A DNA stretch of 64,000 bases, taken from the NCBI GenBank assembly GCA_948567375.1, contig OX419756.1, positions 24,380,333-24,444,332 on the forward strand, read 5' to 3'. Shown here in pieces: positions 23,780 to 34,894 of the stretch. Position 1 is the first letter of the stretch; every line of letters starts with the position of its first letter. Position numbers and translations under genes: made by a program. Under the pieces are notes generated by a model that had not been told where the DNA came from, did not search any database, and was given only the letters and a program-made list of their open reading frames with translations. The DNA is from Lunularia cruciata. Its lineage: Eukaryota > Streptophyta > Marchantiopsida > Lunulariales > Lunulariaceae.

Positions 23780-26045
23780 TCTTCATTGGGAGTGCAAAAT
23801 CCCACAGTGAAGAGGTTAGATATGGTGGCATGGATTGAAGTCTTGTCGAGACTTTGTATCACATTCTTGGCATGGAACTGAAACATTAGCTTTCTCAAAT
23901 TCATGACCAAGATAGTTGCAAGCAACTATGCCAAAGGCCCATAAGCCATAGGGAAAAGAGGCAATCCAGCTTGATGGACAAAGTTGAAGTGGAGGTTAAT
24001 ATTGGGAAGAGAAGCTAGAGAGGAGATGGGTGCTTCTTTCTTTGGGAAAGAACACTGGGGGGAAGAGACTCAAGAAGTAAAAGATTACTTCTGTGTGCCT
24101 AGAACAAAGAATGGGTACAAGGTGGAGAACTATCGTGATCCGATCAGGCGTTCTATCATGGTGAGTCTAATGACAATCTTCAAATTGGAGCAAACCACCT
24201 ATATTACAAAGCACTAGGCGGTCTTCTTTCACCAGATGTTCACGGGTGAGCCAATAAATTGGGCAAAGAGTTTCTATAAATGCACAAGGTTGATGGTGTT
24301 GAACTGGAGAGATCAGATGCCACCCCATTACTTTGTACCATTTGCGGCTCATTTTTACCTTAGTTTGAATATGCTCCAAGGAGAAGAGAGAAATGAGGTG
24401 GTATCGCATTTCCACCCAGATTTACAAAAAGGATGCAAATGAGGAGGAGAAGTTGTACATACAACAGCTACACCGCAATGACAAGCAGTATCAAAAAACT
24501 GGGCACAATCAACTAGTAGAGATGTCTCATTCAAAGAGAAGGAAAAGGACAAGACCCAAAGAATGGAGTTCACCTGTGCAGACTACAAAGGTGAGAAGAA
24601 CGGAGGTAGTCCAAAGAATGCGGCTGCAGACTCCTATAACAGATGAAGAATCAAAAGGAGGGATTGAGTCAAAGTTGGTAGAGGCAAAGGATGAAGAAGC
24701 AAAGTAAACTCTGCAAAGAGAGGAGTCCAGAAGTGATGGTAAACCCAAAGTACAGCAGTTGGAAGAAGAATGGGAATTGTAAGAATATATTGATCGAATC
24801 AAGGAAGGAGAGTTGTTGAGTTTGGAGCTGTTTGGGCAAGACAAAGATGTGCCAATTGAAGAACTGACTCAAGATTTGGAAGACACGGGGAACTTGAAGA
24901 AGAAGGAAGTGGATGTAATTCACTTGGAAGATGATGAAAGTTCAGGCAAAGATGGCGTGTTACCAATCCAAAGATACCGACTTCGGGTGCAAGCTCAGCT
25001 GAACGAAGTTGAAGGAAAAGAGGAAGAGAGAGAAGAAGGTTGTGAAGGAGTGGATTATCTTCAAGAGGTAATGTGTCTACTATTAGTGCAGTTGGAGAGA
25101 AGGAAGAAAGAAGTACATCGCACACAACCTGGAGTGAGAAATGTCTTGCAAGTATTCAGAGCAATGGAAGAAGAGAATGCGGAATTGAAGAAACGTCTGA
25201 CCAGAGGAGAAGAAGAATTGGAGACATTGCGTGTGGATATTGTGTTGCAGAAAAAGGTCCATGGAAATCTGCAAGAGAAATTTGAGAAGCAAGGAAAGGA
25301 GTTGGCAACATAATTGAAGGAAGTAATGCAGGAGAGACTTTGGGTAGAGAAATTGCAGGCTGAAGTAAAGATTGCACAAGAGGAAGTTAGTGTGGAGAGA
25401 GGTGTAGTCGTGGTGAAGGAATTTGAATTTGAAGTGTTTAGTCAAAAGGTACAAGTGAAGGATGCAGTCTGGCAATGTGAATTAAGTAAGGGCCATGAAG
25501 AAGAAGGGAGATTGCAAGATTTGGTGACTACATTGGAGGCAAAGATTGTGCAGTATGCAAAGGAGTTGGAAGATCACACTGTGGAGTACAAAGAAGAATT
25601 GTAGGTGGAGCATGTTGCAATTCAAGAAGAGAGTGAAAGATGAAGACCATTAGACTTGGTGGAGGAGGTAGTTGTTGGAGTAAAGGCAATGCTCAATATT
25701 GAGTCCAAAGTACGTTTGGAAGAGACACAATTACACGAGTTGAAGCTTCTGGTGCAAGAGATGAGGAGAAGGCAAGCAAAGGATGTTGACATGAAAAAGT
25801 TGTTGATTTGTCTAAGATATCAAGTAGATAGGAAGATCAATGAAGTAGGAGACAATATAAGTCTCAAGTTAGATCTTGTGAGAGGAAAGTTAGATAGTCT
25901 TTGTAGTGAGTTAATAAGTAGGCAGAATGTAATCAAAGACATGATCCAAGGAGGTTTGGACCAGGAAGCTGAAGTGCAAGACTTGAGGATGGGTACTTTG
26001 GGTTTAGAAGGCAAAGTAGAAGTAGACATCAGATCAAATTCATAA
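23780..26045 (+). pseudogene. LTR-encoded coiled-coil ORF, most complete copy (disrupted)
   Basis: This ORF lies wholly inside the LTR. The N-terminal part (23,780-24,442, one frame with stops and a frame change) contains LCITFLAWN, VASNYAKGP, FKLEQTTYITKH, VFFHQMFTGEPINWAKSF and MPPHYFVPFAAHFYLSLN, all repeated in other copies. A Lys/Arg-rich region follows (SKRRKRTRPKEW, near 24,540). From 24,813 to 26,045 one frame is open except for TAA at 25,311, TAG at 25,602 and a stop near 25,640. It is Glu/Lys/Leu-rich with heptad character (EEENAELKKRL; VDRKINEVGDNISLKLDLV). The intact protein would be about 750 residues. No family is recognised; the N-terminal region faintly recalls the 'putative plant transposon protein' domains, a guess only. 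Confidence 0.65.
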
Positions 26046-26149
26046 CCAATTTGAGATAGGAATTGACAGATATGAAGAACTTGCCATTTTGGATTTGGAG
26101 ATTGTTAGGAAGTTGTTTAGGAAGTTAGATAACTATTAAGTGCTCAGCC

Positions 26150-26157
26150 TATTTAAA
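26150..26157 (+). promoter_or_regulatory. TATA-like box of the giant LTR
   Basis: TATTTAAA sits about 105 bases after the end of the LTR ORF and about 670 bases before the LTR end. The same block (TTTAAATAGG in plus orientation) is kept in both LTRs of element III (near 22,909 and 48,555). It probably promotes the genomic RNA, making the ORF part of U3. Confidence 0.5.
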
Positions 26158-26833
26158 GGGAATTCAAAGTGTAACTTGTTTAGTATTCATAATTTCTGAA
26201 GATAGATAAAGCAAAGTGTTGGTTTCTTAGTGCTTGTCGCTTGAGCTTAATTCCAAGTATCAATTTTGTGTCTGTACTTGTGAGTGTTGGGAGAATTTTG
26301 AAGTGCAAGTCAATGTGCTTGCTGGATGTTGGATTCCACAACCTTGATCTTCATTTTTTGTGTTTGATCCTTAGTGAAGTGTAATTGAAGCAATGCATTG
26401 GTAGATTTGAGAGGAATTGTAGAGTTGGTATTATTCTACATTTGTGAGTGCAAACAAGGTTGATGCAAAGCAATTTTGATCAAGGAAGTTGTGCATTCAA
26501 TGGAAGGATGGAACACAATTCTGAGGCAAAGGTGTTTTGTAGTGAAGTAGCCATCTTTGGAAGGATCTAAATCATCACAATCAAGATTGTTTTGGAAAGA
26601 TTTGAATGATTTGTGATTATGGGTGATAAATTGTTGTGACAAGACTGCGAGTCAATACTTGTTACTCTCTTTTGGGTGTAGTTTCTACTTGAGAGATTAA
26701 AGACACAATCAAGAAGAACTATTTTTTACCATTTGACTTTGTATTTGACCAATTCTGACTTGTATCTCTATGGGAATAAACTTTACTTACTTGATTACTG
26801 CAAAAATGATATTTGCTGGGTGTTCACATAATT

Positions 26834-28586
26834 GTACTAACTATCTCTTCCTTCTTTGTTCTAACTACTTCAAAGGACTCAAGTAACTCAAGTAACCCAA
26901 AGTCACCTGCACTCTTACTTCAACTACTTTGCATTGAGTTCTTACTTTCACACTACTACAAAACTCATCTAGCTCCAATCTAACTAATCCGATCTATTCA
27001 AAGACATACATTGTCTCCTAATTTGATTATCTTCCTATCTACTCTATCTCTAAGATGAATCAACAAATTATTCATGTCAACATCCTTCCCCTTCCATTTT
27101 TGAGTTTCTTGCACAAGCAATTTCAATTTGTGCAGTCTTGACTTTACCTTGGCTTTAATGCTAAACATCACCTTCATCCTTTCCATGATTTTTCCCATTG
27201 ATCATTATGTCTTCTCCACAATTGACTGTGCCTGAGTCATCTCTTCTTTCAACTTCTCCCAAAGCATCTTCACTTCTTCAACATGTTTCACTTCTATTGT
27301 TTTTTTCTCTTCCACCCAGTAAACAATCTGAGCCTTATCGCTTCTAATCAGATCCTACAACCTTCCTTCTTCATGATTTCTACTCATAAGCTCTTATTGC
27401 TACGCCTGATCCTTTCTGCTACAACCAATCTCAATTTCTTCAACTCCTACTCTCTTACCACGTCTATGGCTTCACAATCCATTTGCATCAAGTTGCACTT
27501 CATTGAAGTCCACCTTCAATTTCTCAAACACAGACTTTTCTCCTTCAACTCTTCTTCCTGATGTCCTAGATCACTCCTACTCTTATCAAAACTCTTATGT
27601 AGGTACTCAAAACTTGTCTTATGAGCCACCAGATCCACCCAAAGTACTCTGGCTTCTTCCTCTCCTCAAGTTTCTTGTTCCTTCAACTGCATGAGTTCAT
27701 TGCTCAAACACTTCACCACATGAAACTTATCCCTCACCTTTGATGCTCTTTCTTCATCTCCTCCTTCTTCTTCTTCAACTGCAATAGCAAGGAATAAATG
27801 GTATTTGACAGATACTCTACTCTTCTAAACTCTTTCCTCCTCAATCTTTGTCATCTTTGTCCTTGGCTACAACATATGATTTCTCCATTGGCGCCTTTCC
27901 TCAAAGTCTTGATCTTCACACCTTCAAATTAATCTCCTCTAAGCTTTCTTCCTCTTCCTTGGCTTGGCTTGGTTCTGCACTTGTAGATTGCAAACTCCTT
28001 CTTGACCTTACTAACCTATGGAATACCAATCTTGGTTCTTCCTTGCACTCCTTGAGAAAATCAACCTCAAGTATTATAAATCTCCTCCTTCAATGTGCTT
28101 GATCTGTACAACTCTTGATCATCCTCATTAGCCCCTTCTTTTGCCAATTGCTGGACTATGGGCTCTCCTTCACTCTCACTATTCAACTCCTTGCTCTGCA
28201 AAGTGAGCTCTTCTTCTTCTTCTTCTTCTTCTTCTTCTTCAGCACTTGCACTTGGACTCAGCTTCTCCTTTTGATTTGCTTTTGATTCCTTTTGATTTTT
28301 CACTTGATGATAGATCTACCACCACCGTCTTGTACCTTGGGTTCCTTTGTTAAACCAGTGATACCATATCCTTGGGTTGACTTCTCTTCTTTGGCTTTGG
28401 GATGGTAATCACCATCATCATCACACGCTTGGTCTTAGCAAAGTACTCATCTCCTTCTTGAAGCACCACCATGTAATATTGTTTGTCAATATTTGCATCT
28501 TGACAAAGATCCAAGTGGAAGTGCAACACCATCATCTTCTTCTCCTCCAAGTTCAGTTAGTTCAACCCCAAATATAGGTGCACCAT
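26834..28586 (-). mobile_element. element III 3' LTR, middle segment (coiled-coil half of the LTR ORF)
   Basis: This joins to 40,546 on its right across element II and to 23,176 on its left across the solo LTR. It encodes on the minus strand, in broken frames, the middle and C-terminal part of the LTR ORF. Recognisable pieces are FHLDLCQDANIDKQYYMVVLQEG, split here as FHLDLCQDAN and KQYYMVVLQEG (28,350-28,550), the poly-Glu tract (28,210-28,240), and KDVDMNNLLIHLRDRVDRK (near 27,050). Its sequence parallels 48,840-49,900. Confidence 0.8.
28210..28240. repeat. CTT microsatellite encoding a poly-Glu tract
   Basis: About ten CTT units on the plus strand read GAA/GAG on the minus strand. They form an uninterrupted Glu run within the acidic region of the LTR ORF (between SPSASA and LTLQSKELNSESEGEP). 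The expansion is specific to this LTR copy. Confidence 0.85.
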
Positions 28587-28997
28587 TGTAAAAGACCAAA
28601 ATTGAGGAGAGAAATAGGAGAATGGAAACTCACATTGGGACACTTGAATGAGGGAAAACTTCAAATGCCTAGCATGAGCTTTGGCTTTGGTATTTATAAG
28701 TAGCATACAAGACCCTTGAAGCTTCTCAAGAAGCTTCCTTGAGCCGCTTTCTTGGAGTGCAAGCCAAGTTAACCAGGAAGCTTCCTTCTAGAAGCCGCCT
28801 ACTTGGCATGCAAGCTAAGCTAGTTAGAAGCTTCTAGAAGCTTCCTTCTAGAAGCTACCTACTTAGGGTGCAAGTTAACTAGTTGGGAAGCTTCACAGGA
28901 AGCGTCTTAGATACTTCTAGAATATTCTAGGCTATTTTGTCTTATTCTCTACTTTGTAAGCCCGACTAACTTTATTGCTAAACTCCATATTGTTACA
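28587..28997 (-). repeat. 3' LTR of element II
   Basis: 411 bp; minus strand begins TGTAACAATATGG and ends CTTTTACA. It contains TATAAATA on the minus strand (plus 28,691-28,698) and two heat-shock elements. Confidence 0.92.
28827..28927. promoter_or_regulatory. heat-shock elements of element II 3' LTR
   Basis: Two perfect arrays occur: GAAgcTTCtaGAAgcTTC (28,827-28,844, four alternating units) and TTCtaGAAtaTTC (28,915-28,927, three units). Read on the minus strand, both are upstream of the TATAAATA box at 28,698-28,691, as expected for a heat-responsive promoter. Confidence 0.7.
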
Positions 28998-28999
28998 TA

Positions 29000-29210
29000 T
29001 TCCCCTGCCGTTGGTGACGTCCTCATTGCCAATGAAGCTTCAAATTCCTTGATGGCCATATGTGCATTTTGAACGTGGGAAAGAGGTTCCCATGTGGCAT
29101 CATGAAGGGGATACCTTTTCCAAAGGACCTTTTACTCTGTATGTTGGCAACGGTCTCGTTGAATATGATGACGTGCAAGGATACGATCATCTTTGTACTC
29201 ATGATCATTG
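29000..29210 (-). pseudogene. element II chromodomain remnant
   Basis: The frame is broken, but the DNA aligns with the intact-looking chromodomain of element I (31,410-31,590), keeping the equivalents of YKVLWKGYP and TWEPLSHL in shifted frames. It lies between integrase and the polypurine tract, where chromoviruses carry it to target chromatin. Confidence 0.6.
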
Positions 29211-29375
29211 ATAGGGACAGGCAAAGGAGGAGGGGTTGGACTCAAGAGGAAAAGGAAGAGGGGTTGGGAACAAAGGGTTCAACTTGGAAACATGAAAGAC
29301 AGGATGGATATGCATGTGACAAGGCAAGGCAAGTCGATAAGCAACATGAGAGACAATGTAGGTGATATCAAAGGG

Positions 29376-30941
29376 TCATATCCAATTAGGAGAAAATTTA
29401 CAAACTTGGGTATCAAGTGGGAGAGGGAGGTTACTGGAGGATAGCATGACTTTATCACCAACTTCAAAGTAGAGATCACGATGATGGTGGTCCGCATATT
29501 GTTTTTGGTGAGTCTGAGCAACAAGGAGGTGAGACTTGGCTTGTTGGAGAGATTGGAATATAGTGGTCAAGAATGTGGAAGTATGAGGAACCTAAGAGGG
29601 AGGGGGAGCAAGAAGAGAATCTGGAACAAGCGGATCTTGGCCAAAATTGAGAAAGAAGGGAGAAAATCCGGTGCTTGCCTATTTGGAATTGTTGTAGGCA
29701 AATTCTGCAACTGCAAGACATTCATCCCAGTTGGTATGGTGGACATTGACAAAGGCCTGTAACATATCCTCCAATGTACGATTTGCACGTTCAGTTTGTC
29801 CATCAGTTTGAGGATGATAGGCCGTGGACAAAGCAAGCTTGGTGCCGAGTATCTGGAAGAGTGCTTGCCAAAACTTCCCAATAAATTGAGGATCACGGTC
29901 AGAGATGAGTACATGTGGCATCCCATGATGCTTGAAGACATTGTCGAAGTAGATTTGCACTAAGGTTGGAGCATCCACGGTATCACAGGTTGGTGCCAAG
30001 TAGATTTGCTTACTAAGCTTATCCACAAACACCACGATTGCGGTGTGTCCTTGTTTTGTCTTTAGCAAGGATGTGATGAGATCCAAGCTCACATGCTCCC
30101 AGCGAGCGGATGGAATGGCGAGTGGTTGAAGGAGTCCACTCGGCTTCTAGTTGTTGGCCTTGTTCCGTTGGCAACTCTCACATGATTGGACAAAGCCTTG
30201 AACTTCTTGTGTCATGTTGGGCCACCACCATTGGCATTGGAGGGTGCCCAAGGTCTTGTCCACTCCCATGTGACCAGCTATTGGTAAATCATGGGCTTCT
30301 TGAAGGCGCACAAGTCGAAGATCACCTCTGGCTGGAACATAGATCTGGTTTGCATGGAATAAAAGGCCTTCCTTGAAAGAGAAGGTGTTAAACTCCTTGT
30401 CGCATGCTATCAGACGACCATGTACCATTTGGAAGAAGTGATCTTGTTGTAGAGCTGATTGAAACTCATTATGGACCTTAGGGTCAATGGATACCATTGT
30501 AATTGCCACCGTGATGAGAGGAAGATCCTTCAAATCAGGTCGTCGTGATAGAGCATCGGGGATGACATGGAACCGACCTGGTTTGTACTCAAGTTTGATG
30601 TCAAACAATTGGAGTTGCTCTTCCCATTGATGATGCCGACTCTTCATGTGCTCCAAGTGTAAGGTCTGCAACAATGGCTTGTGATCAGTTTGCATGTTTC
30701 CCCAAGAGATAATGCCTCTATACCTTGGTGGTATATACCATTGCAAGTTGTTCCCGATCTTGAGCAAAGTAATTTCTTTCAGCTGTATTTAGTCGGCGAG
30801 ACACAAAAGCAATAGGCTGTAGTCCATCTGGAAATTCTTGTTGCAACATAGCTCTAATTGCAAAGTTAGAAGCATCAAAATCAACCACACAAGGTAGTTG
30901 AGGATCATATGGTTGAAGAATAGGTCTTGAAGATACCATAT
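29376..30941 (-). pseudogene. element II RNase H and integrase
   Basis: The RNase H part (30,718-30,941) reads VVDFDASNFAIRAMLQQEF and AFVSRRLNTAERNY. The integrase zinc-binding module (30,147-30,400) shows HDLPIAGHMGVDKT and CESCQRN, the HHCC pattern. The catalytic core (29,679-30,092) has FVDKLSKQIYLAP, ISDRDPQFIGKFWQ and HPQTDGQTERANRTLE, giving the D, D and E of the DDE triad. At least three frame breaks or stops separate the parts. The RNase H begins right where element I was inserted; its upstream half continues at 37,279. Confidence 0.85.
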
Positions 30942-31367
30942 TGTAAAAGACCAAATCCAAGGAGAGAAATAGGAGAATGGAAACTCACATTGGGACACTT
31001 GAATGAGGGAAAACTCCAAATGCCTAGCATGAGCTTTGGCTTTGGTATTTATAGGTAGCATACAAGGCCCTTGAGAAGCTTCTCAAGAAGCTTCCTCAAG
31101 CTGCTTTCTTAGAGTGCAACCCAAGTTAACTAGGAAGCTTCTCAAGAAGCTTCCTTCTAGAAGCTGTCTACTTGGTGTGCAAGCTAAGCTAGTTGGAAGC
31201 CTCTAGAAGCTTCCTTCTAGAAGCTACTTACTTAAGGTGCAAGCTAAGCTAGCCGGGAAGCTTCCCAAGAAGCTTCCTAGATACTTCTGGAATATTCTAG
31301 GCTACTTTGTCATATGTGCTACTTCGTAAGCCCGACTAACTTTGTTGCTAAACTCCATATTGTTACA
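30942..31367 (-). repeat. 3' LTR of element I
   Basis: 426 bp; same termini as the other chromovirus LTRs. Directly followed on the right by the polypurine tract, which defines it as the 3' LTR on the minus strand. Confidence 0.92.
31285..31297. promoter_or_regulatory. heat-shock element of element I 3' LTR
   Basis: TTCtgGAAtaTTC has three alternating units. The second array found in sister LTRs is damaged here by one substitution (GAAgccTCtaGAAgcTTC, near 31,195-31,212). Confidence 0.6.
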
Positions 31368-31691
31368 TATTCCCCCGCCGCTAGTTGGTGACATCCTCGT
31401 CGCCAGTGAAGCTTCAAATTCCCGGATGGCCGTTTGTGCATTCTGGAGGTGAGAAAGAGGCTCCCAGGTGGCATCATGAAGGGGATATCCTTTCCAAAGG
31501 ACCTTATACTTTGTATGTTGGCGACAGTCATGCTGGATATGGCAACACGCAAGGATACGATCAACTTTGTACTCCTCATGATCATTGATAGGGACAGGAA
31601 GAGGGGGAGATTGGACTCGAGAGGAAAAGGAAGAGGTGTTAGAAACAAAGGGTTTCAACTTGGAAACATGAAAGACAGGATGGATACGCAT
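31368..31691 (-). CDS. element I integrase C-terminus and chromodomain
   Basis: The open frame reads MRIHPVFHVSKLKPF, a typical integrase tail, then a chromodomain: YKVDRILACC, then TKYKVLWKGYP, then ATWEPLSHLQNAQ. The Y/W/W residues that form the methyl-lysine cage are present, with a Trp at WKGYP and WEP. Chromodomains of this kind direct chromovirus integrases to marked chromatin. The frame runs on past the polypurine tract into the LTR; the natural end is uncertain. It is a fragment of the polyprotein, not a separate gene. Confidence 0.8.
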
Positions 31692-31709
31692 GTGACAAGG
31701 TAAGGCAAG

Positions 31710-32422
31710 TCAATAAGCAATAGGAGAGACAATTTGGGTGATATCAAAGGGTCCTATCCAATTAGGTGCAAGTTTACAAACGTGAGTATCAAGTGGGAGA
31801 GGGAGGTTATTGGAGGATAGCATGACTTTATCACCAACTTCAAAGGTGAGATCACAACAATGGTGGTCCGCATATTGTTTTTGGCAATTTTGAGCACCAA
31901 GGAGGTGAGACTTGGCTTGTTGGAGCGATTGGGATATAGTGGTCAAGAATGTGGAAGTATGAGGAACTTGAGATGGAGGGGGAGCAAGAAGAGAATCTGG
32001 AACAAGCGGATCTTGGCCAAAATTGAGAAAGAAGTGAGAAAATTGGGTGCTTGCTTGTTTGGAATTATTATAGGTAAATTCTGCAGCTGCAAGACATTCA
32101 TCCCAATTGGTATGGTGGACAATTACAAAGGCCCGCAACATATCCTCCAATGTATGATTTGCACGTTCGGTTTGTGCATCAGTTTGAGGATGATAGGCCG
32201 TGGACAAAGCAAGCTTGGTGCCAAGTATCTGGAAGAATGCTTGCCAAAACTTCCTGGTAAATTGACGATCACGGTCAGAGATGAGTACACGTGACATCCC
32301 ATGATGCTTCAAGACATTGTCAAAGTAGATTTGCGCTAAGGTTGGAGTATCCACGATATCATAGGTTGGTGCCAAGTAGATTTGCTTACTAAGCTTATCC
32401 ACAAACACCACGATTGCGGTGT
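31710..32422 (-). pseudogene. element I integrase catalytic core (C-terminal piece of interrupted integrase)
   Basis: The frame contains FVDKLSKQIYLAP, ISDRDRQFTRKFWQ and HPQTDAQTERANHTLED, giving the second and third DDE residues and motif spacing of a gypsy integrase, then the linker toward the chromodomain. It is broken at its upstream side by the solo LTR at 32,428. The rest of the integrase resumes at 33,115. Confidence 0.85.
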
Positions 32423-32427
32423 GTCCT

Positions 32428-33114
32428 GTGAGCCGGCCTGTCTCTCACTCAGGATGAACCTCTGATGGCTATTATGGTAGCGCACCATGGACTAAGAAGG
32501 CAAAGAACCCAAACTCCATCATACTCCTCCAAGGCTAACACTCCAAGACTCAAGACATTGCTTACTAGAGAACTCAATGAGAGAGAGATAGTTGCAAATG
32601 AAAGGATGCTGAGTACCTCCTCACCCCTTGTTTATATACTTGTGAAATAGTTACGTACCAAAGTTACTAATTACCGTAGTAACTCAAGTTACTAGACTAA
32701 AAGTCAAAAAAAGTCAAAAAGTATAAAGGAATATCTATTCACATGGGCATATTCCTCTAAGCATGTGGTCTTATCTTGACCCAACCACTAAGTCAAGGAT
32801 TCCTTCACATGGGCTATCCTTGGACTACAGAAGAATCCAAAACAAAAAGGCTTGCGGGCCCAAGAGTTCTCAACTCTTTCCTCAAAGCCAAACACCTAGG
32901 AATAATACCAAGTCAACACACTAAAATCCAAAATAGTGGTGCTGATCTTTTCTACTTCCTTTAAAGTAAGGTCCTCTCTATCTTAGCTATGACTAACTTT
33001 AGCTAACCATGACTAATATAGAACCATCCTTTATCTCTAAATAATATCTCTTAAGTACTTGTAATACCAAGCTAAATATCACAATACCACACACATGCAC
33101 AAATGGGTGTTACA
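32428..33114 (-). mobile_element. solo LTR inserted in element I integrase
   Basis: On the minus strand it begins TGTAACACCC and ends GGCTCA plus one base, flanked by GTCCT on both sides in plus orientation (32,423-32,427; 33,115-33,119). Removing it restores the integrase sequence seen uninterrupted in element II (GTGTGTCCTTGTTTTGTC at about 30,041-30,058). It is the same LTR as at 178-823. One extra base between the LTR end and the left duplication is unexplained. This is the youngest resolved event in the nest. Confidence 0.88.
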
Positions 33115-33817
33115 GTCCTTGTTTTGTCTTTGGCAAGGATGTAATGAGATCCAAGCTCACATGCTCCTAGCGAGCGGATGGAATGGCAAGTGGTTGAAGG
33201 AGTCCACTTGGCTTCTGGTTATTGGCCTTGTTACGTTGGCAGCTCTCACACAATCTGACAAATTCTTGAACATCGTGTGTCATGTTGGGCCACCACCATT
33301 GACGTTGGAGGGTACCCAGGGTCTTGTCCACACCCATGTGACCAGCGATGGGTAAATCATGGGCTTCTTGAAGGCGTACAAGTCAAAGATCACCTTTGGC
33401 TGGAACATAGATCCGGTCCGCATGGAATAGAAGGCCTTCCTTGTAGGAGAAGGTGTTGTACTCCTTGTCACCTATTGTTAGACGACCATGTACCATTTGG
33501 AAGAAGGGATCTTGTTGTAGAGCTAACCAAAACTTGTAATGGATCTTGGGGTCAATTGACACCGTCGTAATTGCTGCCACAATGAGAGGAAGATCCTTCA
33601 AATCAGTTCGTCGTGATAGAGCATCAGGGATGACATGGAACCGACCTGGTTTGTACTCAAGTTTGATGTCGAACAATTGAAGTTGCTCTTCTCGTGGATG
33701 ATGTCGACTCTTCATGTGCTCCAAGTGTAAGGTCTGCAACAATGGCTTGTGATTAGTTTGCATGATCACTTGTTTCCCCAAGAGATAATGCCTCCATACC
33801 TTGGTGGCATATACCAT
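33115..33817 (-). pseudogene. element I RNase H end and integrase zinc-binding module
   Basis: The open part (33,383-33,817) has TNHKPLLQTLHLEHMK and GRFHVIPDALSRR, the end of RNase H typical of Ty3/gypsy (DALSR). The integrase N-terminus, around 33,150-33,380, has HDLPIAGHMGVDKT- and CQRN-type sequence. It was contiguous with the core at 32,422 before the solo LTR arrived. At least one stop interrupts it. Confidence 0.8.
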
Positions 33818-33835
33818 TACAAGTTGTTTCCAATC

Positions 33836-34258
33836 TCAAGTAGAGTAATTTCTTTCAGCTATATTAAGTCGGCGAGACACAAAGGCAATGGAATGTAGTC
33901 CATCTGGAAATTCTTGTTGCAACACAGCTCCAATTGCAAAGTTAGAAGCATCAAAATCAACCACATAAGGTAGTTGAGGATCATATGGTTGAAGAATGGG
34001 TCTTGAAGACACCATATGTTTCAACTTTTGGAATGCTTCTTCATGTTTGGTGTTCCACTGGAAGCTCGAGTTCTTTCCCAAGAGGTCAGTCAATGGTGCA
34101 GCCACATGAGCATAATAGTGGATGAACCACTGATAAAAATTGGCCAATCCATTATATGCCCGTACTTCTGTAGCATCCTTTGGGGTAGGCCAATCAGTAA
34201 TGGCCTTGATCTTCTTTTCTTCCATCTTGATCCCCTCTGAAGAGATCTTATGACCCAA
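33836..34258 (-). pseudogene. element I RT thumb and RNase H
   Basis: Includes MGHKISSEGIKMEEKK, the connection (WPTPKDATEVRAYNGLANFY) and the RNase H start (VVDFDASNFAIGAVLQQEF; AFVSRRL). The first catalytic Asp of RNase H (DFDAS) is present. It is followed after a frame break by the part at 33,383-33,817. Confidence 0.85.
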
Positions 34259-34318
34259 GAAGTTAACCTCCTTTTGCCAAAAAGCACACTTCGACTTCTT
34301 GCAGTAAAATCTCCATTG

Positions 34319-34891
34319 TCATAGTTGTCTTAGGACTTCTCGCACATGATTCACGTATTCTGCCTCTATCTTGCTATAGATTAAGATATCATCCAAGAAC
34401 ACCACCACTGACCGATCCAATAGTCCATCCAACACCCGATGCATCTGATCCATGAAGACTATTGGAGCATTAGTGAGTTCGAAAGGTAGAACTCTCCACT
34501 CAAAATGTCCATACCTTGTGCGAAAGGCAGTCTTTTGCACATCCTCTCTATCAATCAAAATTTGCCAATAACCGCTACAAAGATCCAACTTGGAAAAGTA
34601 ACGTGCTCCACTTAGTTGATCAAGTAAGTCATCGATACGAGGCAAGGGATATGCATTTTTCACGGTTTGCTTATTGAGCCCATGGTAATCAATACAGAAA
34701 CAAAGTCCTCCATCCTTCTTTGGAACAAATAGTACTGGTGCTCCCCAAGAAGAGCTACTATGTTGTATGAAATCCTTCCCCAACAACTCTGTAAGTGTTG
34801 TTCGCAACTCCTCCAACTCCTTTGGTGAGAGCTGATAGATTGGTCTACTCACTGGAGTACTCCCTAGCAATAACTTGATCTTGAAGGGCAT
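34319..34891 (-). pseudogene. element I reverse transcriptase
   Basis: The frame reads [32 protein letters not shown] and [11 protein letters not shown]. These are the palm motifs with three catalytic Asp residues (one in KLDL, two in FLDD). The domain begins at [10 protein letters not shown] just after a TGA stop that separates it from the protease frame. A stop near 34,318 breaks it from the thumb. It copies the RNA genome into DNA in an active element; this copy could not make the full polyprotein. Confidence 0.9.
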
Positions 34892-34894
34892 ACC

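Larger units (their letters stand above)
23177..26828 (+). mobile_element. solo LTR (3,652 bp) of the element III family, plus strand
   Basis: It begins TGTGGTATTC and ends TTCACA, with TAATT duplicated on both sides (23,172-23,176; 26,829-26,833). Both termini match those of element III's LTRs read in the opposite orientation. It interrupts element III's 3' LTR inside the coiled-coil ORF: sequence left of it (to 23,176) and right of it (from 26,834) join into the continuous LTR seen at 48,684-49,000. No gag or pol is present, so it is a solo LTR left by recombination. It contains a disrupted ORF (about 23,780-26,045) and a TATTTAAA box (26,150-26,157). Confidence 0.88.

Noticed and set aside
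23177..26828. A host gene encoding a coiled-coil protein
   Set aside because: The block has LTR termini and a five-base target duplication, and the same sequence occurs in both LTRs of element III.
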